A stretch of DNA of 9,880 nucleotides, from assembly GCA_028698405.1 (NCBI GenBank), contig JAQVDF010000034.1, positions 1-9,880 on the forward strand. Reading direction: 5' to 3'. The notes beneath the pieces were generated by a model that saw only the letters and a list, made by a program, of their open reading frames with translations, was not told the origin of the DNA and searched no databases. Below are positions 1-6,063 of the stretch, piece after piece; within the stretch, counting starts at the first letter, position 1; each line of letters starts with the position of its first letter. The position numbers and the translations under genes were made by a program. Origin of the DNA: Phenylobacterium sp. GTDB taxonomy: Bacteria > Pseudomonadota > Alphaproteobacteria > Caulobacterales > Caulobacteraceae.

Positions 1-502
1 TGCCCTGGCGGGCCTCGACCTCTTCCTGGAACAGGGCGCCGTCGATGGCCACGTGCGAGATCTTCGCATTCAGCGCCGCCATGGTGTTCAGCGCCTGAAC
101 CACGTCAGGGCAGTTCTGGCAGGACAGCGAGAAATAGGTCTCGAAGCGGTACTCGCCGTCGAGGGCGCGCACCTGGTCGAGGACCTCGTCCTCGTACTTC
201 GGCGGGTGGCCGCCGACGTGCAGCAGGGCCAGCACCAGCGAGGTGAACTCGTGGCCCAGCGGGATGCCGGCGAAGCGGACGGAGACGTCGCCGCCGACCC
301 GGTTGATGGCGAAGGAAGGCTTGCGCGGATCGTCGTCGCGGCGGACGACGGTGACCTTGTCCGAGACCTCGGCGATCTCGTCCAGCAGCTCGGCAAGCTC
401 CCGGGACTTGGGCCCGTCGTCGAGGGACGCGGCCAGCTCGATCGGCTGCCTGATGTTCGTCAGGTAGGACTTCAGCTGCGCTCTCAGATTCGCGTCCAAC
501 AT
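1..502 (-). CDS. ahpF: Alkyl hydroperoxide reductase subunit F, N-terminal 167 residues (runs off left edge)
   Basis: AhpF is the flavoprotein disulfide reductase that passes electrons from NAD(P)H to AhpC. Only the N-terminal domain is in the window; the FAD and NAD(P)H domains lie beyond base 1. The start ATG at 502-500 opens with [14 protein letters not shown], the usual AhpF N-terminus. A GGAG eight bases upstream supports it. Further family signatures are KPSFAIN (about residues 61-67), [14 protein letters not shown] (81-94) and the redox motif [15 protein letters not shown] (125-139). Cys128 and Cys131 form the CxxC dithiol of the N-terminal thioredoxin-like domain that reduces AhpC. 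The gene follows ahpC by 87 bases on the same strand, so co-transcription is likely, with a hairpin in between. I see no defect in the part present. Confidence 0.96.
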   Translation of the reverse strand, partial: MLDANLRAQLKSYLTNIRQPIELAASLDDGPKSRELAELLDEIAEVSDKVTVVRRDDDPRKPSFAINRVGGDVSVRFAGIPLGHEFTSLVLALLHVGGHPPKYEDEVLDQVRALDGEYRFETYFSLSCQNCPDVVQALNTMAALNAKISHVAIDGALFQEEVEARQG

Positions 503-540
503 GCGAGGGCTCCGGTAAACGACGTGTCGAGGGGAAAGGT

Positions 541-569
541 CCGGCGCCGCGCGCTGGGCGCGGCGCCGG
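541..569 (-). terminator. Strong GC hairpin in the ahpC-ahpF gap (attenuator or mRNA-stabilising element)
   Basis: Bases 541-552 and 558-569 are perfect reverse complements (12-bp stem, 5-base loop). The hairpin begins about 20 bases after the ahpC stop on the transcribed strand. Only a short T-run (TTT) follows, so it is not a textbook intrinsic terminator. Partial termination or protection of the ahpC mRNA 3' end would favour AhpC over AhpF. The structure is seen; its role is inferred. Confidence 0.5.
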
Positions 570-589
570 TTCGGTCGTGCAGGAACGGG

Positions 590-1153
590 TTAGATCTTGC
601 CCACCAGCTCCAGCGACGGAGCGAGGGTCTTCTCGCCTTCTTCCCACTTGGCCGGGCAGACTTCGCCCGGGTGCGAGGCCACGTACTGGGCGGCCTTGAC
701 CTTGCGCAGGAGCTCGGCGGCGTTACGGCCGATGCCTTCGGCGGTCACTTCCATGAACTGGATGACGCCTTCCGGGTCGATGAGGAAGGTGCCGCGGTCG
801 GCCAGGCCCTGGCCTTCACGCATCACGCCGAAGTTGCTGGTGATGACGCCCGAGGGGTCGCCGACCATGGTGTACTGGATCTTGCCGATGGCGGGCGAGG
901 TGTCGGCCCAGGCCTTGTGCGAGAAGTGGGTGTCGGTGGAGACCGAGTAGATCTCGACGCCCAGCTTCTGGAACTCGGCGTAGTTGTCGGCCAGGTCTTC
1001 CAGCTCCGTCGGGCAGACGAAGGTGAAGTCGGCCGGGTAGAAGAAGACCACGGACCACTTGCCCTTCAGGTCGGCGTCGCTGACCGTGATGAACTTGCCC
1101 TGCTTGTAGGCCTGGGCGGTGAAGGGCTTCACGGTGGTGTTGATCATGGACAT
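590..1153 (-). CDS. ahpC: Alkyl hydroperoxide reductase subunit C (2-Cys peroxiredoxin)
   Basis: AhpC is a typical 2-Cys peroxiredoxin that reduces hydrogen peroxide, organic peroxides and peroxynitrite in the cytoplasm and is recycled by AhpF. The chosen start (ATG 1153-1151, [11 protein letters not shown]) gives 187 aa, the same length as the E. coli protein, and has a GGGAG ribosome-binding site at 1165-1161, seven bases upstream. The peroxidatic motif [13 protein letters not shown] puts the attacking cysteine at residue 47. The resolving cysteine is in [10 protein letters not shown] (Cys166). [16 protein letters not shown] and the C-terminal [11 protein letters not shown] also match closely. 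The C-terminal extension marks it as the peroxide-sensitive AhpC/Prx1 type. The reading frame is open upstream to 1234, but that would add 27 residues foreign to the family. An OxyR-like site upstream suggests peroxide induction. Confidence 0.98.
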   Translation of the reverse strand: MSMINTTVKPFTAQAYKQGKFITVSDADLKGKWSVVFFYPADFTFVCPTELEDLADNYAEFQKLGVEIYSVSTDTHFSHKAWADTSPAIGKIQYTMVGDPSGVITSNFGVMREGQGLADRGTFLIDPEGVIQFMEVTAEGIGRNAAELLRKVKAAQYVASHPGEVCPAKWEEGEKTLAPSLELVGKI

Positions 1154-1181
1154 TCGTGCACTCCCGATTTGAGGTGAGCCC

Positions 1182-1209
1182 CATGTAGGGCCCTCCGGCG
1201 CATTTGCAA
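1182..1209 (-). promoter_or_regulatory. Candidate ahpC promoter
   Basis: On the minus strand TTGCAA (1209-1204) could be a -35 element, with TACATG about 16 bases downstream (1187-1182) as a weak -10. A start near 1175 would leave a leader of roughly 20 bases. The proposed OxyR site abuts the -35, the usual geometry for OxyR activation. An alternative -10 is GATAAT (1220-1215), which would lie inside the OxyR site. Both are weak matches, as expected for an activator-dependent promoter. Confidence 0.35.
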
Positions 1210-1210
1210 A

Positions 1211-1247
1211 ATTGATTATCCTGCTACGCGGCATAGACGCAGCCTAT
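1211..1247 (-). promoter_or_regulatory. OxyR-type binding site upstream of ahpC
   Basis: Bases 1233-1247 contain a perfect ATAG-N7-CTAT dyad, the core of the published OxyR consensus (four such elements spaced by seven bases). Continuing toward ahpC with the same seven-base spacing gives AGCA (1225-1222, poor) and CAAT (1214-1211, three of four). One half of the tetrameric site is therefore excellent and the other degenerate. OxyR control of ahpC is established in many proteobacteria, which raises the prior. Binding here is inferred from sequence alone. Confidence 0.6.
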
Positions 1248-1356
1248 TCGCCACCAAGCCCTTGCGGGACTTGGAGAACCGCGTCGTGCGATAGCGCCGT
1301 TCCGCCTCTGTCATCCTGCGCCGACCTGTGCTCTCGTCGCGCCGGGAGGGATGTCC

Positions 1357-1944
1357 ATGAGCAGGTATGAAGTCAGACTCGCCGGTCCGGACGATCAGGA
1401 GGCGGTGCTCGGCACGCTCATGCTGGCGTTCGGCGCGGACCCCTGCATGCGCTACGCCCTGGACACCTCGGAGCGGTTCCTTGCCGGCTTCAAGACCATG
1501 GCCACGGCGATGGGAGGCGGGGCCTTCGACTGCCAGGGGGCCTATGTCGCCGACGAGGCGGGGGCGGCGGCGCTGTGGCTCGCGCCCGGACGGCAGTCCG
1601 ACGGCGAAACCATCGGAGAGCTCGTCGCCCGCATCGCTCGGCCGGAAAAGCTGGAGGTGCTGGCCCAGGTGGGCGAGCAGATGCGCGAGCATCATCCGCA
1701 CGAGCCCCACTGGTATCTCGCGATGATCGGGACCGATCCCTTGCGCCAGGGCCGCGGGCTGGGTTCGGCGCTGCTGGAGGCGGCGCTTGCGCGCTGCGAC
1801 GCCGAGGGCGAGATGGCCTACCTGGAGAGCTCCAACCCGGCCAACATCCCCCTCTACGAACGGTTCGGCTTTCGGGTGACCGGGGTGATCCAGCCGGCCG
1901 ACTTCCCGCCGCTCGTGCCGATGGTGCGACCGGCCGGCGGCTGA
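1357..1944 (+). CDS. GNAT-family N-acetyltransferase
   Basis: This is a single-domain Gcn5-related N-acetyltransferase of 195 aa; the substrate cannot be told from sequence. The acetyl-CoA pyrophosphate-binding motif is plain: RQGRGLGSALLEAAL at residues 130-144, preceded by the beta strand HWYLAMIGTDP (118-128). The closing region SSNPANIPLYERFGFRVTGV (159-178) is the usual GNAT C-terminal strand-helix-strand. I start it at ATG 1357 rather than ATG 1351, because GGGAGG at 1344-1349 lies seven bases from the former and directly against the latter. It stands 203 bases from the divergent ahpC and 63 bases before the AIM24-like gene. The two plus-strand genes may be separately expressed, since a promoter candidate sits in that gap. 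Overall length and layout resemble small-molecule or drug-type acetyltransferases. Confidence 0.9.
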   Translation: MSRYEVRLAGPDDQEAVLGTLMLAFGADPCMRYALDTSERFLAGFKTMATAMGGGAFDCQGAYVADEAGAAALWLAPGRQSDGETIGELVARIARPEKLEVLAQVGEQMREHHPHEPHWYLAMIGTDPLRQGRGLGSALLEAALARCDAEGEMAYLESSNPANIPLYERFGFRVTGVIQPADFPPLVPMVRPAGG

Positions 1945-1947
1945 GGC

Positions 1948-1976
1948 TTCTCAGCGCCAGCGCGCGGACCTAGATC
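1948..1976 (+). promoter_or_regulatory. Candidate sigma-73-like promoter for the TIGR00266 gene
   Basis: CCTAGATC at 1969-1976 matches six of seven defined positions of the Caulobacter -10 consensus GCTAnAWC. A weak -35 (TTCTCAG, 1948-1954) lies 14 bases upstream. A transcript starting near 1982 would have a leader of about 25 bases carrying the GGAG at 1995-1998. The -10 match is good and the -35 poor, so this is a candidate only. Confidence 0.35.
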
Positions 1977-2007
1977 GAAGCCTCACACCCGAGAGGAGCC
2001 GAACGCC

Positions 2008-2841
2008 ATGACCGCCAGTCCCTGGGAACACCGCCGCGCCCCCGGCGTCGCCGACGACATCGACTTCGCCATCCGCGGCGAGGAGCTGCAGTTTCTCGAG
2101 ATCGAGCTCGACCCCGGGGAGAGCGCCGTGGCCGAGGCGGGCGCCTTCGTCTGGAAGGACGCCGCGGTGGACATGACCACGGTGTTCGGCGACGGGTCGG
2201 GCGGCGCCGGCGAGTGCTTCATGGGCAAGCTGCTGGGGGCCGGCAAGCGGCTGCTCACCGGCGAGAGCCTGTTCACCACCGTCTTCACCCACCGGGGCCA
2301 GGGTAAGGAGAGGGTGGCGTTCGCCTCGCCGACGCCGGGGTCCATCCTGCCGCTGCACCTCGCCGAGCTCGGGGGCGTGCTGATCTGCCAGAAGGACAGC
2401 TTCCTGGCCGCCGCCAAGGGCGTCTCCATCGGCGTCCACTTCCAGCGCCGGGTGATGACCGGGCTGTTCGGCGGCGAAGGCTTCATCATGCAGCGCCTGG
2501 AAGGCGACGGCTGGGTGTTCGTGCAGATGGGCGGCGCCCTCGTCGAGCGGGAGCTAGCGCCGGGCGAACAGATCCACGTCGATACCGGGTGCCTGGCCGC
2601 CTACATGCCCACCGTCGACTTCGATCTGGTGATGGCCGGCGGTGTGAAGAGCGTCATCTTCGGCGGCGAGGGCCTGTTCTTCGCCCGGCTCACCGGGCCG
2701 GGGAAGGTGTGGATCCAGTCGCTGCCCTTCTCGCGCCTGGCCGGCCGGATGCTGGCCGCGGCCGGGCCCGCCGGCGGACAGAACCGGGGCGAAGGCTCGC
2801 TGCTCGGGCCGCTCGGGGACCTCATCGGCGGCAACCGCTGA
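2008..2841 (+). CDS. TIGR00266 / AIM24 (DUF124) family protein
   Basis: This 277-aa protein belongs to the TIGR00266/AIM24 family, conserved beta-rich proteins of unsettled function in bacteria and archaea (yeast Aim24 is a mitochondrial relative). Recognisable family segments are LEIELDPGESAVAEAGAFVW (about 30-49), LLTGESLFTTVFTH (82-95), the central FGGEGFIMQRLEGDGWVFVQ (from about residue 154) and a late glycine-rich strand, FGGEGLFFARLTGPGKVWIQS. The family fold is a double-stranded beta helix. There is no signal peptide or membrane segment, so it is probably cytoplasmic. The tail after about residue 245 is rich in Gly and Ala and probably flexible. The start ATG has GGAG at 1995-1998, nine bases upstream. 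The gene sits between the GNAT gene and the HigA-like orphan; neither neighbour explains its role. Confidence 0.9.
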   Translation: MTASPWEHRRAPGVADDIDFAIRGEELQFLEIELDPGESAVAEAGAFVWKDAAVDMTTVFGDGSGGAGECFMGKLLGAGKRLLTGESLFTTVFTHRGQGKERVAFASPTPGSILPLHLAELGGVLICQKDSFLAAAKGVSIGVHFQRRVMTGLFGGEGFIMQRLEGDGWVFVQMGGALVERELAPGEQIHVDTGCLAAYMPTVDFDLVMAGGVKSVIFGGEGLFFARLTGPGKVWIQSLPFSRLAGRMLAAAGPAGGQNRGEGSLLGPLGDLIGGNR

Positions 2842-2869
2842 GCTGCAACCGTCGCCGTCGCGGCCCGTT

Positions 2870-2890
2870 CCGATTGCAGCGGACAATCGG
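2870..2890. promoter_or_regulatory. Perfect 7-7-7 inverted repeat before the HigA-like gene
   Basis: CCGATTG (2870-2876) and CAATCGG (2884-2890) are exact reverse complements separated by seven bases. The repeat ends three bases before the GAGGAG ribosome-binding site of the gene at 2906. Size and position fit an operator for a dimeric repressor; as RNA it could instead form a short hairpin next to the ribosome-binding site. An overlapping second repeat (GCTGCAA 2842-2848 with TTGCAGC 2874-2880) could form an alternative stem. The repeats are seen; the function is inferred. Confidence 0.45.
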
Positions 2891-2905
2891 GTGAGGAGCA
2901 CAGCG

Positions 2906-3208
2906 ATGGCGATCACCAACGCCAAGGAGTACGAGGCCGCGCTGGAAGAGGCGATCCGGCTGATGGACACCCCGCCGGGCCACGAGGTGTCGGAGCCGCG
3001 CCTCATGCAGCTGTTCCAGGAAATCGAGGCCTACCGGCCGACCTTCAGCGCCTCGGCGACCAGCCACGGCGAGGCCCTGTCGGCGCGCGCCACCGAGCTG
3101 GTGCTGCAGGCCACGCGGCTGAAGCGGCGCTGTGACGAGCGCGAGCCGTCCCGCTGGACGAGTTTCCCCACCGACGGGCACGGGATCGGCCCCACGACCG
3201 GCGTCTGA
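2906..3208 (+). CDS. Small orphan protein resembling the HigA antitoxin N-terminal region, no HTH
   Basis: This is a 100-aa cytoplasmic protein without an assigned function. The start ATG 2906 has GAGGAG at 2893-2898, seven bases upstream; an in-frame GTG at 2891 would overlap that ribosome-binding site and is less likely. The first 45 residues (TNAKEYEAALEEAIRLMD, then PPGH, then LMQLFQEIEAYRP) resemble the helical N-terminal segment of HigA-type antitoxins, which reads roughly EYEAALxxIExLxD, PGTPEGD, LxxLVxLIEAYE. The helix-turn-helix that should follow is missing. The remainder is a helix (about 56-76) and a polar tail rich in Pro and Gly. No HigB-like toxin lies next to it. It may be a stand-alone helical protein, a decayed antitoxin, or a chance resemblance. 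The call rests on pattern memory, not a search. Confidence 0.7.
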   Translation: MAITNAKEYEAALEEAIRLMDTPPGHEVSEPRLMQLFQEIEAYRPTFSASATSHGEALSARATELVLQATRLKRRCDEREPSRWTSFPTDGHGIGPTTGV

Positions 3209-3465
3209 GCCGCTCCGCCCATTTCGGGTAGCCGCCGCGCACAAGCGCCCCGGCCGGGCGCCGGCCGGCCCAAGTTTGGCCCCGGTTCGGGTCGAGATCA
3301 GATCTGCGGCTGCGCCGTGACCTGCCGCCGAACGCGCACCCGGCGGCCCCGGGACAAGGGTCGGGCGCAATCGATCGACGAGACTTGTGGCGTGACCGCG
3401 GGCGCGGCGTAGGCCGGCGCCCGCGTCGGGATTCTGCGGCCGAGCGGCGGAGGGCGAAGAGGGAG
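3209..3465. other. Gap before minC: no gene seen, GC-rich hairpins
   Basis: I find no convincing gene on either strand in these 257 bases; open frames here are GC-driven and rich in Arg and Ala. The gap holds the repeat CCGGCCGG-gcg-CCGGCCGG (3250-3268), the self-complementary TCGATCGA near 3371 and a large hairpin at 3394-3427. One GATTC at 3430-3434 fits the GANTC methylation target used by CcrM in many alphaproteobacteria. I could not identify a confident minC promoter, although one should lie here. Confidence 0.6.
3394..3427 (+). other. Long GC hairpin upstream of minC
   Basis: GCGGGCGCGGC (3398-3408) pairs with GCCGGCGCCCGC (3413-3424) around a GTAG loop with one bulged G, and GAC/GTC at the base can extend it. 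The foot is about 38 bases before the minC ATG. It lacks a T-run, so it is not an obvious terminator. It may shape the minC leader or mark the end of the preceding transcript. Confidence 0.4.
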
Positions 3466-4176
3466 ATGGCGACGACGACCGGCAGGCTCGCGGCCCCCAG
3501 CGTCCGGGTGCGGGGCCGCAGCTTCATGGCCCTGATCATCACCCCCGAGTTTCCGATGTCGGAGTGGTTCGCGGCGCTGGACGCGCAGATGCGCGGCTCG
3601 CCCGAGCTGTTCGCCGGACGCCCGATGGTCGCCGACCTGTCGGACGCCGCCGTCGCGGGGCCCGACGCGGCGCTGGTGGTGCTGGACGGCCTGGAGGCCC
3701 GCGGCCTGCGCATCGTCGGCGTCGAGGGCGTCGATCCGCGCGTGCTGGCCCGGACCCGCTGGGAGCGGCTGGCCACCTCGCTGCACGGCCGCGACCTCGT
3801 CCAGCCGCGCGAGGCGCCGCCTCAACCCGTAGCGGCCCCGCCGCCCGCGCCCTCGCTGCTGATCGAGGAGACCGTCCGCTCCGGCCAGGTGATCGACTTC
3901 GAGTCCGGCGACGTGACCATCGTCGGGGCCGTCGCGTCGGGCGCCGAGGTGATCGCCGGCGGCTCGATCCACATCTACGGCCCGCTGCGCGGCCGGGCCA
4001 TCGCCGGGCTTCGGACCGGCGAGGCGGCCCGCATCTTCTGCCGCCGCCTGGAGGCCGAGCTGGTCGGCGTCGCCCGGCTGTTCCGCACCGCCGAGAACTG
4101 GGGCCCCGAGCTGCACGGCAAGGCCGTGCAGGTGCGGTGCGACCGCCAGTCCCTCCGCCTCTCGCTGCTCGACTGA
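3466..4176 (+). CDS. minC: Septum site-determining protein MinC
   Basis: MinC is the division inhibitor that prevents FtsZ rings away from midcell, recruited to the membrane by MinD. The protein is 236 aa. The N-terminal FtsZ-inhibiting domain (about 12-110) begins VRVRGRSFMALIITPEFPMSEWF. A Pro/Ala-rich linker (114-131) leads to the C-terminal beta-helix domain (134-235). That domain contains VRSGQVIDF (137-145), the RSGQ motif at the MinD-binding surface, then GSIHIYGPLRGRAIAG (166-181) and IFCRRLEAELVGVA (190-203), all close to the E. coli pattern. I start at ATG 3466, which keeps the first beta strand; ATG 3526 would cut it away. The ribosome-binding site is unclear: GGAG touches the ATG and GGAGG at 3449-3453 is 12 bases away. 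minD starts 20 bases after the stop. Confidence 0.95.
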   Translation: MATTTGRLAAPSVRVRGRSFMALIITPEFPMSEWFAALDAQMRGSPELFAGRPMVADLSDAAVAGPDAALVVLDGLEARGLRIVGVEGVDPRVLARTRWERLATSLHGRDLVQPREAPPQPVAAPPPAPSLLIEETVRSGQVIDFESGDVTIVGAVASGAEVIAGGSIHIYGPLRGRAIAGLRTGEAARIFCRRLEAELVGVARLFRTAENWGPELHGKAVQVRCDRQSLRLSLLD

Positions 4177-4196
4177 ATTCAAGGGAGCCGTATTCG

Positions 4197-5018
4197 ATGT
4201 CCAAGGTCGTCGTCGTCACGTCGGGCAAGGGAGGGGTGGGCAAGACCACCTCCTCGGCCGCCCTCGGGGCCGCCCTGGCCCAGGCCGGCCAGAGCGTCGT
4301 GGTGGTGGATTTCGACGTGGGCCTGCGCAACCTCGACCTGGTGATGGGGGCCGAGCGGCGGGTGGTCTTCGACCTGGTCAACGTCGTCCAGGGCGACGCC
4401 AAGCTTCCCCAGGCGCTGATCCGCGACAAGCGGCTGGAGACCCTGTGGCTGCTGCCGGCGTCGCAGACCCGCGACAAGGAGGCGCTGACCGAGGACGGCG
4501 TCGAGAAGGTGATGGACGGGCTGCGCGCCCGCTTCGACTGGATCATCTGCGACAGCCCCGCCGGCATCGAGAAGGGCGCGACGCTGGCCATGCGCTTCGC
4601 CGACCAGGCGGTGGTGGTGACCAATCCCGAGGTCTCCTCGGTGCGCGATAGCGACCGGATCATCGGCCTGCTGGACTCCAAGACCCGCCGCGCCGAAGGG
4701 GGCGAGAAGCTGGAGAAGCAGCTGCTGCTCACCCGCTACGACCCGGCTCGCGCGGCCCGCGGCGAGATGATGAAGGTCGAGGACGTGCTGGAGATCCTGG
4801 CCATCCCGCTGCTCGGCATCGTCTCCGAGAGCGCCGACGTGCTGACCGCCTCCAACCTCGGCTTCCCGGTCACCCTGCACAATCCGGCCTCGCCCGCGGC
4901 CCGGGCCTATGCCGACGCCGCCCGGCGGCTGATGGGCGAGGAGGTCACCGTCACCACGCCCAAGGAGAAGAAGGCGGGCCTGTTCGGCCGGCTGTTCGGC
5001 AAGCGGGTGGCGGCGTGA
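4197..5018 (+). CDS. minD: Septum site-determining ATPase MinD
   Basis: MinD is the ParA/MinD-type ATPase that binds the membrane in its ATP-bound dimer form, recruits MinC, and is released by MinE. The 273-aa product has the deviant Walker [11 protein letters not shown] (9-18), with signature Lys11 and Lys16. Next come [17 protein letters not shown] (35-51, switch I region with Asp40) and [10 protein letters not shown] (118-127, Walker B/switch II). [16 protein letters not shown] (142-157) is a further diagnostic block. The C-terminus [15 protein letters not shown] (256-270) is an amphipathic membrane-targeting helix like that of E. coli MinD. GGGAG at 4183-4187 lies nine bases before the ATG. 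The stop TGA overlaps the GTG start of minE, implying translational coupling. All key residues are present. Confidence 0.98.
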   Translation: MSKVVVVTSGKGGVGKTTSSAALGAALAQAGQSVVVVDFDVGLRNLDLVMGAERRVVFDLVNVVQGDAKLPQALIRDKRLETLWLLPASQTRDKEALTEDGVEKVMDGLRARFDWIICDSPAGIEKGATLAMRFADQAVVVTNPEVSSVRDSDRIIGLLDSKTRRAEGGEKLEKQLLLTRYDPARAARGEMMKVEDVLEILAIPLLGIVSESADVLTASNLGFPVTLHNPASPAARAYADAARRLMGEEVTVTTPKEKKAGLFGRLFGKRVAA

Positions 5019-5272
5019 GCTTCCTCAACTTCTTCAACCGCAACCGGTCCGCGCCCGTGGCGCGCGAGCGGCTGCAGGTGCTGCTGGCCCACGAGCGGGC
5101 GTTCGCCGGCCGCAGCGACCTGGCCGAGCGCCTGCAGAAGGAAATCCTCGCCGCCATCGCCAAGCACATCCCCATCGAGGGCGACAAGGTGGTGGTCCGG
5201 CTGGAACGTGGCGAACAGGTCTCCACCCTGGAGATCGACATCGAGGTCCCGGAGCAGGCCCTGGCGCGGTAG
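5015..5272 (+). CDS. minE: Cell division topological specificity factor MinE
   Basis: MinE stimulates MinD ATPase activity and displaces MinD and MinC from the membrane, so that the inhibitor is lowest at midcell. The product is 85 aa, a normal length. It starts with [11 protein letters not shown], the N-terminal membrane-binding segment. [13 protein letters not shown] (17-29) is the MinD-contact region, and [15 protein letters not shown] (40-54) and the strand [10 protein letters not shown] (70-79) make the topological-specificity domain. Translation starts at GTG 5015, overlapping the minD stop by four bases (GTGA). Ribosomes finishing minD probably reinitiate here, keeping the MinD:MinE ratio fixed. 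The gene ends 10 bases from the end of the convergent GFA remnant, with no recognisable terminator. Confidence 0.97.
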   Translation: MSFLNFFNRNRSAPVARERLQVLLAHERAFAGRSDLAERLQKEILAAIAKHIPIEGDKVVVRLERGEQVSTLEIDIEVPEQALAR

Positions 5273-5282
5273 CGGCCTTCCC

Positions 5283-5436
5283 CTACCGCCAGTCGTCCGG
5301 CCCGGGCGGGGGCATGGGCGGCTCGTCGGAGCGGGTCCAGAACCAGCCGGTGTGGCCAGTTGCAGTCGAGCACCCAGGTCGGCGGCCGGGCGATCACGAA
5401 GCGGACGGCGGTGCAGTGGCAGGCGGCGCGGATCAT
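5283..5436 (-). pseudogene. Remnant of a GFA (CENP-V/GFA-type zinc-binding) family gene
   Basis: ATG 5436-5434 opens a clear GFA-family N-terminus, MIRAACHCTAVRF, continuing through PPTWVLDCN (26 residues). Intact relatives then have a CSxC zinc-ligand motif and run to about 110-150 aa. Here the frame is wrong: one base on (+1 frame) it reads GHTGWFWTRSDEPPMPPP and stops at TAG 5285-5283 after 24 codons. The CSxC motif and most of the domain are absent. The left frame stays open well into antisense minE and minD, with no family resemblance. The simplest reading is an out-of-frame internal deletion that kept both ends, or a small deletion plus an early stop; a sequencing error cannot explain the shortness. 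GGAG (5450-5447) remains ten bases before the start. It follows the isochorismatase-like gene by 28 bases. Confidence 0.65.
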
Positions 5437-5464
5437 CCCGGCGCGACTCCGGCCCGCCGCGACC

Positions 5465-5989
5465 TCATTGGAAGGCGATCTCGGCCGCCGCCCTGACCTC
5501 GGCGAAGCCCGAACCCAGGGTCTGGTTGTGGTGGGCGACGATGTCGGCCGCGCGGAGGGCGGGGCTGTCGAAGGTCGAATGGCCGTCGGCCGCTAGCCGC
5601 ACGCGATAGCGCCGCTCGACCGCGCCCCTCACTGCGGTGTCCACGCAGAACTCGGTCTGCATGCCGCAGATCACCAGCCCGTCCACGCCCGCCGCCTTCA
5701 GCCGCGCGTCAAGGTCGGTGTCCAGGAAGGCGCTGCACTTCTCCTTGACGATCACCGGCTCGCCGGGCGCGGGCGCCAGCGCCGGGTGCAGCGCAAAGCC
5801 CGGCTGGCCGGGGGCCAGGGGATCGCCCGCCTCTCCGGCGTGCTGGACGAAGAGCACGGGCGCCCCGGCTGCGCGGGCGCGACCGATCAGCTCGACGATC
5901 CGCCGGACCATCGCCTCGCCGTCGTGCGGCGGATATTCGGGGAAGGCGAACATCCCCTGCTGCACGTCGATCACCAGCAGCGCGTCCAT
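5465..5989 (-). CDS. Isochorismatase-family cysteine hydrolase
   Basis: This single-domain alpha/beta hydrolase-like enzyme belongs to the isochorismatase/nicotinamidase superfamily; the substrate is not evident. From ATG 5989 it has 174 aa. The expected catalytic triad is visible: Asp8 in ALLVIDVQQGMF, a lysine in VIVKEKCSAFLDTDL (Lys82 fits the KxxxSAF spacing best) and Cys115 in VICGMQTEFCVDTAVRGA. The C-terminal DGHSTFDSPALRA and HHNQTL are typical of amidase-like members. An in-frame TTG at 6025 would add 12 residues that do not look like the family. No strong ribosome-binding site precedes ATG 5989, and a short hairpin (GGCGCC at 5990-5995 and 6003-6008) lies directly before it. It is divergent from the TonB receptor operon and shares its control region. 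With no enterobactin-type genes in view, a siderophore role is not supported. Confidence 0.9.
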   Translation of the reverse strand: MDALLVIDVQQGMFAFPEYPPHDGEAMVRRIVELIGRARAAGAPVLFVQHAGEAGDPLAPGQPGFALHPALAPAPGEPVIVKEKCSAFLDTDLDARLKAAGVDGLVICGMQTEFCVDTAVRGAVERRYRVRLAADGHSTFDSPALRAADIVAHHNQTLGSGFAEVRAAAEIAFQ

Positions 5990-6041
5990 GGCGCCATCTG
6001 ACGGCGCCCGGGCCACGTTCGGCAAGCGCCGCTGCTGATTT

Positions 6042-6056
6042 TGAGAACCATTCGCA
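6042..6056. promoter_or_regulatory. Fur-box-like site
   Basis: TGAGAACCATTCGCA matches ten of fourteen defined positions of the 7-1-7 Fur consensus (TGATAAT-n-ATTATCA), and its two arms are partly symmetric (TGAGAAC versus TGCGAAT). It lies seven bases upstream of the -35 of the receptor operon promoter, in a GC-rich region where an AT-rich stretch stands out. Fur repression of TonB receptor operons is well established, so iron control is likely. It could also affect the divergent gene. Confidence 0.6.
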
Positions 6057-6063
6057 TTTTCTG

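Noticed and set aside
53..1177. 374-residue open frame on the plus strand across ahpF and ahpC
   Set aside because: It is antisense to two unmistakable genes, has shadow-like composition (many Arg, Val, Gly) and matches no family I know.
1154..1234. 27-residue N-terminal extension of AhpC
   Set aside because: The extension crosses the promoter region, is foreign to the family, and the shorter start has a ribosome-binding site and gives the standard 187 aa.
3250..3268. CCGGCCGG-gcg-CCGGCCGG as an intrinsic terminator
   Set aside because: Each arm is itself a palindrome and there is no T-run after it; it is equally explained by local GC composition.
3385..3465. 27-residue N-terminal extension of MinC
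   Set aside because: It is Arg-rich, overlaps the hairpin and has no counterpart in MinC; ATG 3466 fits the family.
3564..5018. 484-residue frame that would fuse an upstream stretch to MinD
   Set aside because: The first part is out-of-frame minC; MinD has its own ATG at 4197 with a good ribosome-binding site and normal length.
4951..5436. 161-residue minus-strand frame beginning as a GFA protein
   Set aside because: Family resemblance ends at residue 26; the rest is antisense to minE and the end of minD. I annotated a pseudogene instead.
5465..5989. Isochorismatase-like gene as part of siderophore biosynthesis with the adjacent receptor
   Set aside because: It is transcribed away from the receptor, is a single-domain amidase-like member, and no other siderophore-synthesis gene is in view.
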